Assembly: GCA_023450085.1 (NCBI GenBank)
Contig: JAEXHI010000034.1
Coordinates: 1-64,000 of the forward strand
Reading direction: 5' to 3'
Length of the DNA stretch: 64,000 bases
Source: Bacteroidota bacterium
GTDB taxonomy: Bacteria > Bacteroidota > Bacteroidia > Sphingobacteriales > Sphingobacteriaceae
Shown: one piece after another, positions 43,521 through 53,360 of the stretch
How the letters are laid out: the number at the start of each line of letters is the position of its first letter
Numbering within the stretch: the stretch's first letter is position 1
Notes under the pieces: model-generated
What the model saw: only the letters and a program-made list of their open reading frames with translations
Database searches by the model: none
What the model was told of the DNA's origin: nothing
Made by a program: the position numbers and the translations under genes

Positions 43521-44291
43521 ATGAAAACATATTTTCCAATTATACTTTTCATTATCACTATTTTTTGTGGTTGCTCTTCTGAAATTGAGTTCACGCCAAT
43601 TACTCCTCCAGCAGCTACCGACAATTCCGATTTATTGATTTCAGAAATCTCTACCGCAATCAATACGGATGCAAATGCGGCAGGTACACGACCACATTAC
43701 GTAGAAATTTACAATGGCACCAGCACCAGCGTTGATTTAACCAATTATGCCATTGGCTACATGGCCAGTACGGATGCCAGTACCTTAGTGAATTGGACCT
43801 TCCCTACTGGAAACTTTTTCTTGCTATCTACTTCTATAGCAAAAGGCAAATGTTATGTTATTGCTTCGCCTCAAGCAGACCCTACAGTAATCAAAAGCGA
43901 CATTACTTGGGGCACTACCAGCGCCACAAATGCCAATGCCAGCGTACCCTTACAATTAAGTGGAAACAGTGCTATTGCCTTGCTTAAAAAAGATGCCACA
44001 GGTACCATTACATTAAGTGGTAATACCTACAAAATTATTGATGTATTTGGTAGTCCGCAGGTGGCTAGGGTAACCAGCACAGGTTCAAGCAGTGCCCGCA
44101 ATAACTTTATGTGGACCGTAGCTGGAGAAGTTGCAGATACACGTAACAGAACATTTTTCAGAAAAGCAACTGTTCATAATCCTACTACAGATTGGGCAAA
44201 AGCTAAAGGAACAACCGTTACAGACAGCGAGTGGCAACTTTCGGGTGATAGGGCTTGGGATTATACCAACCTTGGCTTACCGACTAAATAA
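43521..44291 (+). CDS. Lamin-tail-domain lipoprotein
   Basis: About 256 residues. Starts MKTYFPIILFIITIFCGC (lipidated Cys18 likely), chosen over an upstream frame start at 43488 because the signal peptide begins here. The following LLISEISTAINTDANAAG and HYVEIYNGTSTSVDLTNYAI form a lamin-tail (LTD) domain, often found in secreted Bacteroidota proteins with nucleases or esterases. No enzymatic domain follows; the rest is beta-rich. Last gene of the operon. Confidence 0.85.
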   Translation: MKTYFPIILFIITIFCGCSSEIEFTPITPPAATDNSDLLISEISTAINTDANAAGTRPHYVEIYNGTSTSVDLTNYAIGYMASTDASTLVNWTFPTGNFFLLSTSIAKGKCYVIASPQADPTVIKSDITWGTTSATNANASVPLQLSGNSAIALLKKDATGTITLSGNTYKIIDVFGSPQVARVTSTGSSSARNNFMWTVAGEVADTRNRTFFRKATVHNPTTDWAKAKGTTVTDSEWQLSGDRAWDYTNLGLPTK

Positions 44292-44330
44292 GTTGACGGA
44301 TGAGCGTTTAGCGAAAAGCGAAATCATCTC

Positions 44331-44371
44331 AAAATGCGAAAACGAATAAATTTCGTTTTCGCATTTTGTTT
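44331..44371 (+). terminator. Terminator of the symporter-porin operon
   Basis: Perfect 16-bp stem AAAATGCGAAAACGAA (44331-44346) / TTCGTTTTCGCATTTT (44352-44367), loop TAAAT, followed by GTTTTT. Confidence 0.92.
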
Positions 44372-44422
44372 TTAAAACCAATAACGATAAAGCAAAATAT
44401 TCCTACAACTTGAACAATCAGA

Positions 44423-47400
44423 CTAAAAATAAGCTCTCACTTGCATATTGCCTGTATGCACGGTATTTACCGCTGGCGATTTACGACCTTCGTAGCTAAT
44501 ATTTAGCTGTACACCATTGCCAATGGTTCTTTGCAGTGCCAAGCCCCAAGTATAGTTATTACCCACCTGCAATCCTGATAACATCTCATAGCCAATAGTA
44601 CTATTACCGTTGCCCGTGAACTTATTGTTGATGTAACTAATTTTCCCTGTAAGCACACCTCTTTTCAATACGTTATAACGGCTCTCAGTGGTGAAAGTTA
44701 TATTGGTGTTCTTCTCTCCTCCCAATTCCGCAGCATTACGTTGGTTGCCATACACGCCAAGAAAAGTAAGCCTAAAATCTGTATTAAACTGATAGTTGAA
44801 CTCGGGCAACAAATCCAAATAAGTGATTTGGTAATTACGCTGTGAAAATAGTTCCGATTGATATTTTTTACGCCCTTGATTAACAGTCAAATTAAGATTG
44901 GCACTTCGCACAGGCGAAGTTCTTATCCGCAGTCCTGTCTCGTTACGCTTACGACTATCAAAGCCATTGCTCAAAAAGCTCCTTCCGCCATCGGTAAGGT
45001 AATTAAAATCTATGCCAAACTTTGGGTTATTTCTATCAAAAAACAGTGTATTCCTCAAAAAAGAACTTAACGAAACTAGATTTTCGGCATCAATTCCTGT
45101 ATTAAAGGGATTATAAACCTCCAAGCCTTTGCTTGCTAAAATCTTTCGGTCTATTTTATAAGAAAGTTGGTTGGTGAATTTGCTCAATAGTTTGTTAAAT
45201 CCTTTTGAGCCTTTCAAAATAGCACTCGGGGTAATCCTGATGCTTTGGTTAATCCCTGTGAAATTGGTGCGAATATATTCTGTACCAGCCGTAAAAACAC
45301 GGATATACTTGGCTTGGTCTGGAAAGCGGGAAATCTCAAACTCGTTCAGCTCCTTAATACCATTACCATTGTAATCATTCCAAGCGTAAACACCCTGCCC
45401 AGGCAGCACTTCCAAATAGGTAATTTCTCTTCGAGGTTCCTGTCCGTTTCCTACCTCGTAATACAACGAGGTATTGATAAAACCTTTCAAGGCATTCAAG
45501 TTATAATCCAATCTGCCCACCAGGCTTTCATCGCTGTTCACCGAAGCAAAACCGTTGGTATAATCTGTTTTACGGTAGCCCGAAGTTAGGCTCAGCACCG
45601 AATTGGCATTTTTGGTTAAATCCACCCCAAAATTTACATTTTGAGAATGGGAACTATTCAGCAATTGAGTACCTCTAGGCAATTGGTCTTGTCGGTAACT
45701 ATAATCCAGCTTGTATCGATTGTTTTGACCTGCCTTACTTTGCAGATACAACTTATAGATGTGATAAGAGAAACTATTCCCCGTTAAAACATCAGTTTGC
45801 TTGTCGCTAGTGAGATTATGCTGCTGTTCAAATACAAATCCGGCAACTAGACTATAAACCTCCCTATTCACGTCTAAATAGTGCTTAAAGAAGGTACCGT
45901 TGTTCGCCGTAGCATCAGAATTCAGCAAACTACCATCGTACTTTAAACCATATTTCCCTTGCCTATACATTGCACTTACTTTATGCAAATAACCTTGATA
46001 TTGAGTTTCTCTGTTAAAAGTATTCAGTGTATACGAAATATGTTGTCGCTGATTGTTGTACAACTGCACACCTGCCGAAAAAAGATGTTCTGTGGCAGGA
46101 ACAGTAGTGGCATCAAGGTTAAAATCGCGGTTAAACTCCACCATCCTATACCTTTCAATAGGTTTAAAAGTTTTGCTCACGTACTCATAATTAGCCGATG
46201 TATTGAGCTTTAAACCCTTTTGGTTAAGCTCAAATGGATGTAGCGCGTCTAACTTTAAACCGTAGCCACTTACGTTGGCAACACTTTTATCAGCAAATAA
46301 GTTAACGTTGTTATTGCTGATGGCAAATTCACTACTGAAAATACTCTGTTTCTTAGGTTTATAATCGGCCGCAATGGTAATCAGCTGCTGTTGTTTTGGA
46401 GTAATCAACAAAGTAATGGGTTCATAGCTTCCTTGTGAGAGGCCACCCACTGGTTCTACAAATTCGTAGACCTTTCCATTTGCCGCCGATTGGTTATTGA
46501 TACGATAATTACCCTTTCCTTCGCCCACATAAGAAAAACCTACCCGATACTTGGCCAAAGCTGGGTCGGTAGAATAGCGATAGTATTCAATACTGCCGAC
46601 AGACACTAGCTTTTCATACAAAATTTCATTTTCATTAAAAGGTACTTCGGTTACATTTGGATAGTAGGCTTGCGAAATATCCTGGCCTAAGCCTGCCATA
46701 AACTGCTTTTGAGCATCGTTTAGGGTTTGAAGGAAAGGCTGGTTCCGATTATCTTTCTCGTTATAATAGTTCATTCTAAAAGCAAGTTGTTCCGTTTCTA
46801 TCCGTTGATTCAAATAGGTTAACGAACGGGAATAATTCTTATCAGAATATTCAAACTCCACCGAAATACGGGTATTGAGATTGATGAGCTGCTTGGCGGT
46901 AAAGGTAATTTCGGCGGTATTATAGTCAATCACATAGTCATTGTCCTGTCCGCGCAACAAAGGCACCCCATCAATGTAAACACGCTCCGTTCCTGCAATC
47001 ACCACAATGTAAGTTTCACCATTATTTCCCGTGAGGCGATAAGGTCCCTGATTTCCTTCTTGCCCCATAATTTGGTTGCGGGCGGAACGTCCTTTAGCTA
47101 CCGCAGCAGCAACCGTAGTACTAAAACGAATACCTTTCTCCGTTTTAAACTGATGGTTAATCATAGCGCCCTGCGTGCGTTTATAAAAGTTCATGAAATA
47201 ACTATCGGGACGCTTCAACTCATAATCACCTGCAGTGAGCACGGTGCTGTCTTTTTTGATTTGTACAAATACCCTATCAAATTCATTCAATTGTTGAGTA
47301 TTCCCTTCGGGCTGGATAGGGAGATTATCGTCGGAGATAGCCGCAAGAATTTCAATGTCGTTGGCAATTTTACCCGACATTTGCAGTACCATATTGGAGT

Positions 47401-47866
47401 TAACGGAAAGGTTTTGATTATTGCCAAACATAATCCCTCTAGAAATACTTCCGCTTTTGTTCAGCCCTTTCATGGAGAACAAGGTATTTTCTACCGTTTG
47501 AGGTTTATAAACATAACTGTCGCTACCACTAATCACCGATTGTTCTAACCGCTTAATGTCTTTGTGCTGATAAGTTTTGGAGAATAGAATCGGAAAAACC
47601 TTGTAACGTAGTTCCAAAGAAATACCTTCAGCTCCTTTCCATAAGAAGGTTGCTTTGGCATAATCTATCTGATAAAGTGAGGTATCGGCATTGACGTTTT
47701 CGTTATACCTAACGGTGACTGATTGCGGAACAATACTTAAGCTATCCAGTGAGATAATGGTATGGGAGCTGGTTATTTTTTTGAGCCTTTGGTTGGTGTT
47801 GAGCTGCGCTTTTAAATCAGTACCCATCAACATCACTAAAAGCGATATGAAGCCCCACTTGAACAT
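44423..47866 (-). CDS. Large outer-membrane beta-barrel protein coupled to the kinase gene
   Basis: About 1147 residues with an N-terminal signal (MFKWGFISLLVMLMGTDLKA). The first half holds beta-sandwich-like domains (GSISRGIMFGNNQNLSVNSN, GTERVYIDGVPLLRGQDNDY) and the C-terminal half is a long beta-barrel with YAWNDYNGNGIKELNEFEIS, a surface Asp-rich loop. This resembles SprA-related surface proteins of Bacteroidota, but I could not assign a family. ATG 47866 follows the kinase stop by one base (TAAAATG), so the two are coupled. The function is unknown; a sensor/effector pair at the envelope is plausible. Confidence 0.75.
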   Translation of the reverse strand: MFKWGFISLLVMLMGTDLKAQLNTNQRLKKITSSHTIISLDSLSIVPQSVTVRYNENVNADTSLYQIDYAKATFLWKGAEGISLELRYKVFPILFSKTYQHKDIKRLEQSVISGSDSYVYKPQTVENTLFSMKGLNKSGSISRGIMFGNNQNLSVNSNMVLQMSGKIANDIEILAAISDDNLPIQPEGNTQQLNEFDRVFVQIKKDSTVLTAGDYELKRPDSYFMNFYKRTQGAMINHQFKTEKGIRFSTTVAAAVAKGRSARNQIMGQEGNQGPYRLTGNNGETYIVVIAGTERVYIDGVPLLRGQDNDYVIDYNTAEITFTAKQLINLNTRISVEFEYSDKNYSRSLTYLNQRIETEQLAFRMNYYNEKDNRNQPFLQTLNDAQKQFMAGLGQDISQAYYPNVTEVPFNENEILYEKLVSVGSIEYYRYSTDPALAKYRVGFSYVGEGKGNYRINNQSAANGKVYEFVEPVGGLSQGSYEPITLLITPKQQQLITIAADYKPKKQSIFSSEFAISNNNVNLFADKSVANVSGYGLKLDALHPFELNQKGLKLNTSANYEYVSKTFKPIERYRMVEFNRDFNLDATTVPATEHLFSAGVQLYNNQRQHISYTLNTFNRETQYQGYLHKVSAMYRQGKYGLKYDGSLLNSDATANNGTFFKHYLDVNREVYSLVAGFVFEQQHNLTSDKQTDVLTGNSFSYHIYKLYLQSKAGQNNRYKLDYSYRQDQLPRGTQLLNSSHSQNVNFGVDLTKNANSVLSLTSGYRKTDYTNGFASVNSDESLVGRLDYNLNALKGFINTSLYYEVGNGQEPRREITYLEVLPGQGVYAWNDYNGNGIKELNEFEISRFPDQAKYIRVFTAGTEYIRTNFTGINQSIRITPSAILKGSKGFNKLLSKFTNQLSYKIDRKILASKGLEVYNPFNTGIDAENLVSLSSFLRNTLFFDRNNPKFGIDFNYLTDGGRSFLSNGFDSRKRNETGLRIRTSPVRSANLNLTVNQGRKKYQSELFSQRNYQITYLDLLPEFNYQFNTDFRLTFLGVYGNQRNAAELGGEKNTNITFTTESRYNVLKRGVLTGKISYINNKFTGNGNSTIGYEMLSGLQVGNNYTWGLALQRTIGNGVQLNISYEGRKSPAVNTVHTGNMQVRAYF

Positions 47867-47867
47867 T

Positions 47868-50800
47868 TTACACCAAAGGGAAGGTAAGGTAGAAGATTGT
47901 ACCATTGTTCAATACCGAGGTGAATTCTACTTTTCCGCCAGCATTTTCTATCGCCTGTTTAACGAAGGCTAAGCCCAAACCTGTTCCAGATGATTTAGTA
48001 GTAAAGTTAGCCCTGAAAATACTGCTATGTAAGCTTGGGTCAATTCCCTTTCCATTGTCTTCCACTTCCACAAAAGCCTTTTTTTCATCGTTGGCAATAT
48101 GCACCTTAATCACACACTTTTCTTTACCATCCGCAGCTTCTATCGCATTTTTGAATAAGTTGTTAAACGAACGTAGCAATTGGTCTTTATCACCCAATAC
48201 CAAAACTTCTTTGTTGCTTCTATTCAACACATGGATTTCCACACGGTCTACCGAACTGAAAACCTCTTTAGCTTGCTCAATAATTGGAACCAGTGCAATA
48301 TCTTCCAATTTGGTATCTGGCATTTTTGCAAAATTGGAGAACTCCGAAGCGATGGTAGCCAAACTATCAATTTGTTCAACAAAAGACTTGTTAAAACTGG
48401 CAAATTTCTTTTCAAAATTAGGGTCTTTTTCCTTCCACGATTTTTCTAGCAACTGCACACCCAATTTCAATGGCGTCAATGGATTTTTAATTTCATGAGC
48501 TACCTGCTTGGCCATTTCTCGCCATGCACTTTCCCTTTCGCTTCGGGCCAATTTATTGGCACTAATTTCCAGTTCGGCAATCATTTTATTATACGCCTTA
48601 ATCAATACCCCTATCTCATCTTGCCTATGCCAAACAATGGGCTGGTTGGCCTGTCCTAATTTTGTACGCCTAATATTCTCTTGGATAAAGGTAAGTGGGC
48701 TGGTAATTTGGTTAGCCAAGAAAACCGCCAATACTCCAATAAGCACAAAAACAAGCGCATAAATATTGATTAAGGTATTGATGAACAAGCCAATTTTAGC
48801 CTGATAGTCTTCTTCATTAGAATAATATGGAATACTTAAGTAACCCACTACTTGGTTATTGGCATTTCTTACAGGCGCATAAGCAGCGGCGTAAGTAAAA
48901 TCCCCAATTTTTTCAACGGGATTAATGTACTCCGATTTTTGCTGCACCGCCAACTGCATATAAGCCATTGGTCCCATTTTACGTCCAATAATTCCTAAAT
49001 CATATAGTTTTGGCAAGGAGGTTAAATATAAATTACCTTCAATATCAAAAAGGTTGAGGTAAACGCCATTTACATCTGCAAACTGGTTAAATTCAAATTG
49101 CGATTCGCTATTGTTACTGATGGTGCCAGGCAAGGCAATATGTTTTTCGTAGGCCAACTGCACCTTCCGTAGCTTCTCTCTAACCTGTTCGGTTTGCTGC
49201 TCTAAATATTGATGCCTGATATTAAAGAATGTGGTCCAGCCAACAATGACCAAAGTAGCCACCACCGAAAGTACAATAGAAAACTGTATACGTGTTTTGT
49301 AAAGGATTTTATTGGCATTAATCATCAAATACCTGTTCAAATTAAACAGGCCTCCACGACTATCGCTAATATTTACCGCTAGCCAAGTGATGATGTAGAC
49401 CAATACACCAAAGATGATAAAAATCAGGAAAAAGAAAGATAGCGTAGCCAAGCGGACAGTGAAATCTACTTTTTCGATACTGATGACAATTAAACGATTA
49501 TTTGCAGGTTTATACACCGCATGACTATAAGAACCAGCTTCGGTGTATTCATTTACAAATTCGATATTATCTCTCTCACCCTTAAACACGGCATTAAACA
49601 TTGGATAAACATATTTACCCGATTGTCCAAAAAGCTGATTTTGCTTATAAAATGCTAACGAATACTTACTCAGGTCTTCATCACTTTTCAGTTTACCATC
49701 AATCAGTAGATCTGGAAAAAAGCTGCTATAATCATAAGGTCTTGAGATCAACTCTACCACCATGGTTCCCAAAAAGGTATCGCCGTCAAAGACTGGAATG
49801 ATCCCGAAATAATTCTGAAAACCAAAAGTATCGTTGATACGGTAAAAGTAATTTGCCTGCTGTGTTTTTACCGCCCCAAATTTCACCAAGTTTTTATACT
49901 TGTTAATAGGTAAACTTTCAGCACTTTTTAGCGACTGATCACTACTGTTATACTCAAAAATCTTGTACTCAAATCTCGACAAATAGCCATCGAGATAGTT
50001 CTTTGAAATATAATTATGGAAATTAGAAGTTTGGGTAAGTAAAGGCTGCCTAAAATAACTCACCACTTGCGAATCGATGGTTAAGCCATGCTCCAAAATC
50101 TCTATGGCATTCATCACCTTAGGATCATCTTCATTCATCAATTTCCTAGCAATGCCCGAACGAGTGGTCCTTTCTTTGATATCTTCAAACTTGATATACT
50201 TGATAGAAGTGATGGTAGCCATGCATAGAAATATCACCGCCATTACCGACACCGATAACCTATTTTTTTGAGTATGCTGATGATAAGCGATCATAAAGAT
50301 CAGCAAGGCATATATCAGATAAAAAACGGTATAATCTATCACCAACATATAGATGGTATAGCCACTCAACAAGCTTAGGAAAGTGTATAATTTTTGACGA
50401 GTACTAATTACAAAATGGCTGCAAAGCGCCACTATAGCACTCACCATCAAATAAATGTTAAGCCATACCAAACAAAGAATAAAAATACTAAGCCAGCTGA
50501 CCCATCCTAAATTGATGATGTTACTAATATTAAAATCTATTTTTGAATAGTACACTACGCCGAAAAATAGGTCTTCAGTTAAAAAACCTATCCCGCCCAG
50601 TATTACCGCAAAAAGAACAAACAGCAAATAGTTGGCAAATCTGTTACGGGCAAGCCAATTAGGCAATCGATACTCTTTTCTATGCGCATAAATAAATACC
50701 CAAATACAGGTAAAAGCCAACACATTTAGCAATAAATCACCCAAGGAAGGCAAGAAATCACTTTCTGCATAAATACTCGGGTCAAATACACGAAGGTCAA

Positions 50801-51596
50801 ATTGATGATTGAACCAAAAGAATTTTAAATCGGTTACTCTTAAGGCAACAAAGTAAAGAATAATAAGAGCCGTCCCCCACAACAATCTTCCGCTTCTAGC
50901 CAGAGCTAACCCACATGAGTTGATAAAAAGACTGACAAAAACGACCCCAATAATCCAAAGCCATAGCTCTGAGCTCGTATAAATATTATCGGTATAGTTA
51001 CTACTTAGCTTAACGGTAAAAAGGTAATCCTTATTCAAGCTAAAAATCTCCGTAGTTTCCTTATCAGTAAACGAAGCAATTTCCAGTGTTTTTTTATCGT
51101 AAAGCCCTGGCCAGATTTCGTTTTTCAGGTATTGATTTTCAATAGCATATTGTGCCTTTACGGTAATCATAAAAACAAATATGTATTGGCCTACCGTCTT
51201 TTTTATTAGTTCGTAGTGTCCATTTGGCAGCAATACAAAAGAAGTGCCTTCCTTTAACTTATCTATATTAGAAGGAAGTGCCCTATAGGTGCTCCAATAT
51301 TGTAACTCATGATTTTTATAGACAAAAACATTAATGCCACTGGTGCGATAGGTCGCAATAAAACCATTGGCTAAACCTTCGTCAACATTAAACTTTTTGA
51401 GCTCTTCTAATTTTACGGGTAAAGTAAGGTAGTCGTAAACAATTCGCTCTCTAGCCAATAGATTTTCTTGCAGCTCATTGGCTTCATGGTGTAACAGGTC
51501 TTGACGGGTGATCGAGTTACGCAAGGATATTGCCGTTACAAAACAGCAAAGACCCAATAGCAACATCAATAACCTAATTTTTAATCCTGTATTCAA
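47868..51596 (-). CDS. Giant NtrY-like membrane histidine kinase
   Basis: 1242 residues. About eight or more TM helices (around residues 8-28 and 215-450, then further pairs), two extracytoplasmic regions, a HAMP-like segment (QITSPLTFIQENIRRTKLGQ), a HisKA domain with His1034 in VAHEIKNPLTPLKLG, and a HATPase with NLFKNAIEAADG and GTGLGLAFVKQ. The H-box and layout resemble NtrY-type kinases, which act in two-component systems with NtrX-like regulators; none is adjacent. First gene of a two-gene operon with the outer-membrane protein. Confidence 0.88.
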   Translation of the reverse strand: MNTGLKIRLLMLLLGLCCFVTAISLRNSITRQDLLHHEANELQENLLARERIVYDYLTLPVKLEELKKFNVDEGLANGFIATYRTSGINVFVYKNHELQYWSTYRALPSNIDKLKEGTSFVLLPNGHYELIKKTVGQYIFVFMITVKAQYAIENQYLKNEIWPGLYDKKTLEIASFTDKETTEIFSLNKDYLFTVKLSSNYTDNIYTSSELWLWIIGVVFVSLFINSCGLALARSGRLLWGTALIILYFVALRVTDLKFFWFNHQFDLRVFDPSIYAESDFLPSLGDLLLNVLAFTCIWVFIYAHRKEYRLPNWLARNRFANYLLFVLFAVILGGIGFLTEDLFFGVVYYSKIDFNISNIINLGWVSWLSIFILCLVWLNIYLMVSAIVALCSHFVISTRQKLYTFLSLLSGYTIYMLVIDYTVFYLIYALLIFMIAYHQHTQKNRLSVSVMAVIFLCMATITSIKYIKFEDIKERTTRSGIARKLMNEDDPKVMNAIEILEHGLTIDSQVVSYFRQPLLTQTSNFHNYISKNYLDGYLSRFEYKIFEYNSSDQSLKSAESLPINKYKNLVKFGAVKTQQANYFYRINDTFGFQNYFGIIPVFDGDTFLGTMVVELISRPYDYSSFFPDLLIDGKLKSDEDLSKYSLAFYKQNQLFGQSGKYVYPMFNAVFKGERDNIEFVNEYTEAGSYSHAVYKPANNRLIVISIEKVDFTVRLATLSFFFLIFIIFGVLVYIITWLAVNISDSRGGLFNLNRYLMINANKILYKTRIQFSIVLSVVATLVIVGWTTFFNIRHQYLEQQTEQVREKLRKVQLAYEKHIALPGTISNNSESQFEFNQFADVNGVYLNLFDIEGNLYLTSLPKLYDLGIIGRKMGPMAYMQLAVQQKSEYINPVEKIGDFTYAAAYAPVRNANNQVVGYLSIPYYSNEEDYQAKIGLFINTLINIYALVFVLIGVLAVFLANQITSPLTFIQENIRRTKLGQANQPIVWHRQDEIGVLIKAYNKMIAELEISANKLARSERESAWREMAKQVAHEIKNPLTPLKLGVQLLEKSWKEKDPNFEKKFASFNKSFVEQIDSLATIASEFSNFAKMPDTKLEDIALVPIIEQAKEVFSSVDRVEIHVLNRSNKEVLVLGDKDQLLRSFNNLFKNAIEAADGKEKCVIKVHIANDEKKAFVEVEDNGKGIDPSLHSSIFRANFTTKSSGTGLGLAFVKQAIENAGGKVEFTSVLNNGTIFYLTFPLV

Positions 51597-51676
51597 ATTC
51601 GGCAGCTTTAAAGTATAAATATACAGAAATGGGGTTGTCTAAAAAGCAAAATCTTTATTCCCAACGTATAAACACA

Positions 51677-51711
51677 GAAAAAGTTATCCATTAATTGAGG
51701 ATAACTTTTTC
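51677..51711. terminator. Terminator between kinase and fabD operons
   Basis: GAAAAAGTTATCC (51677-51689) and GGATAACTTTTTC (51699-51711) are exact complements; the T-run follows on both strands, so the hairpin serves the fabD operon on the minus strand. Confidence 0.85.
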
Positions 51712-51756
51712 CATATCGATTGAAGTTGCCAAAGCAACTCATGATTAACTTAGCAA

Positions 51757-52641
51757 TTAGGCAATTACTGCACTACTGGTTTGAACTTCTCTGCTCACTT
51801 TCTTCACCAATCCTTGTAGCACATTACCTGGCCCTACTTCCACAAAATCATTGCCACCGTCTGCAATCATATTAGTAGCAGTTTGTGTCCACCTAACTGC
51901 TCCAGTAAGCTGGGCAATTAAATTTTCCTTAATCACCGCAGGGTCACTAGTTGGCAATGCATTTACGTTTTGGTATATCGGGCAAACTGGTGCATTAATG
52001 GCTGTTGCTTCAATTGCTGCTTGTAGTTCTACTTTTGCTGGCTCCATTAATGGCGAGTGAAATGCACCACCTACATTTAATTTCAATGCTCTTTTAGCAC
52101 CTGCAGCGGTTAATTTTTCACAAGCTTTATCTATTCCTTCAATAGTTCCAGAGATCACCAATTGACCAGGGCAGTTATAATTTGCAGGCACGACTACCTC
52201 TTCTACTTCTGCACAAATTTGCTCTACCACCTCATCAGCCAAACCTAAAATAGCAGCCATAGTAGAAGGTTGAATTTCGCAAGCTTTTTGCATCGCATTA
52301 GCACGAGCAATCACCAATTTCAATCCATCTTCAAAAGATAAAGCATTAGCGGCAACTAGAGCCGAAAATTCACCTAAAGAGTGTCCAGCAACCATGCTTG
52401 GTTGAAAATCATTGTCTAAAACTTTAGCCAATATTACCGAGTGCAAGAAAATTGCCGGCTGAGTTACATTGGTTTGTTTTAATTCTTCATCAGTTCCGCT
52501 AAACATGATATCGCTAATACGGAAACCGATAATTTCATTTGCCTTTTCAAAAAGTTCTTTAGCTAATGGACTGTTTTCATACAAATCTTTGCCCATGCCT
52601 ACAAACTGAGCGCCTTGCCCAGGAAAAATATATGCCTTCAT
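51757..52641 (-). CDS. fabD: Malonyl-CoA:ACP S-malonyltransferase
   Basis: Transfers malonyl from CoA to acyl carrier protein in fatty acid synthesis. 294 residues. Catalytic Ser88 in VAGHSLGEFSAL, N-terminal PGQGAQFVGMG, and the active-site His in GGAFHSPLM. It is last in the operon queD-folE-methyltransferase-fabD, with only 0-12 bp between genes. Other fab genes are not near. Confidence 0.95.
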   Translation of the reverse strand: MKAYIFPGQGAQFVGMGKDLYENSPLAKELFEKANEIIGFRISDIMFSGTDEELKQTNVTQPAIFLHSVILAKVLDNDFQPSMVAGHSLGEFSALVAANALSFEDGLKLVIARANAMQKACEIQPSTMAAILGLADEVVEQICAEVEEVVVPANYNCPGQLVISGTIEGIDKACEKLTAAGAKRALKLNVGGAFHSPLMEPAKVELQAAIEATAINAPVCPIYQNVNALPTSDPAVIKENLIAQLTGAVRWTQTATNMIADGGNDFVEVGPGNVLQGLVKKVSREVQTSSAVIA

Positions 52642-53358
52642 CTAAATAAATTTGATTATAAAGTTTTTTTGAGAATTAAGTAAAGACCCTCCAATTTTCA
52701 ATGGAGAATAGCTAGAAGTAACATTAACGTCTTTTAGGTTTTTAATCACTTTTTCGAAATTTATTAAACTGTAACCATAGTGCGAAGAATCATACACTTG
52801 ACTATGCGGTCGGTAAGAAATACCAAAAATGGTTTTAATGATATCCTTTGTTCTTTTAATGGAGACGTATCCTTTTAAAACCCTATAACTAGATTTCAGA
52901 AAGCCTACAACTCCATGTTCTACCGGTACAGAAATAATTAATGTTCCCTCATTGTGAAGCCATCCCACTAATTTTGCAATCATTTTTGTTTGTTCTATGG
53001 GATGAAAATGTTCCAAAACTTCCAAACAAGTAATTACCTTAAATTTTTGATGATTATCCTCCAGCTCAGATACAATTTTTATATTCTTAAATTCTTTCGT
53101 ATTTGCTTCTGCTTGTTGAATCATAACTTTTGCTGGATCAAGCCCTACCATTTCACTATCGGGAAATTTTTCACTTAATAGTACCAAAAACAAACCTGTT
53201 CCCGTACCAAAATCCAGCACTTGATCTTCCCTACTTATATGAATGTTTTTAATGACATCGACAAAACGCTTTTGGTGTACAAATCGCTTAATACCATTAG
53301 CAGACCTGTAGGTCAATTCATCATATTTATCATTATAGTAAGTAAGCCTTTTAGCCAT
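52642..53358 (-). CDS. Class I SAM-dependent methyltransferase
   Basis: 238 residues. SAM motif I is VLDFGTGTGLFLVLLS, followed by an acidic loop DSEMVGLDPAKVMI and motif ITCLEVLEHFHP. Resembles UbiG/sugar-cluster-type methyltransferases. The gene is more AT-rich than its operon neighbours, fits tightly (2 bp after folE and 0 bp before fabD) and has no evident substrate link to either. The C-terminal tail (SSYSPLKIGGSLLNSQKNF) is hydrophilic. Specificity unknown. Confidence 0.8.
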   Translation of the reverse strand: MAKRLTYYNDKYDELTYRSANGIKRFVHQKRFVDVIKNIHISREDQVLDFGTGTGLFLVLLSEKFPDSEMVGLDPAKVMIQQAEANTKEFKNIKIVSELEDNHQKFKVITCLEVLEHFHPIEQTKMIAKLVGWLHNEGTLIISVPVEHGVVGFLKSSYRVLKGYVSIKRTKDIIKTIFGISYRPHSQVYDSSHYGYSLINFEKVIKNLKDVNVTSSYSPLKIGGSLLNSQKNFIIKFI

Positions 53359-53360
53359 AC

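Noticed and set aside
45171..47972. Plus-strand frames inside the large outer-membrane protein and the kinase end
   Set aside because: Antisense shadows of the real minus-strand genes, without conserved features.
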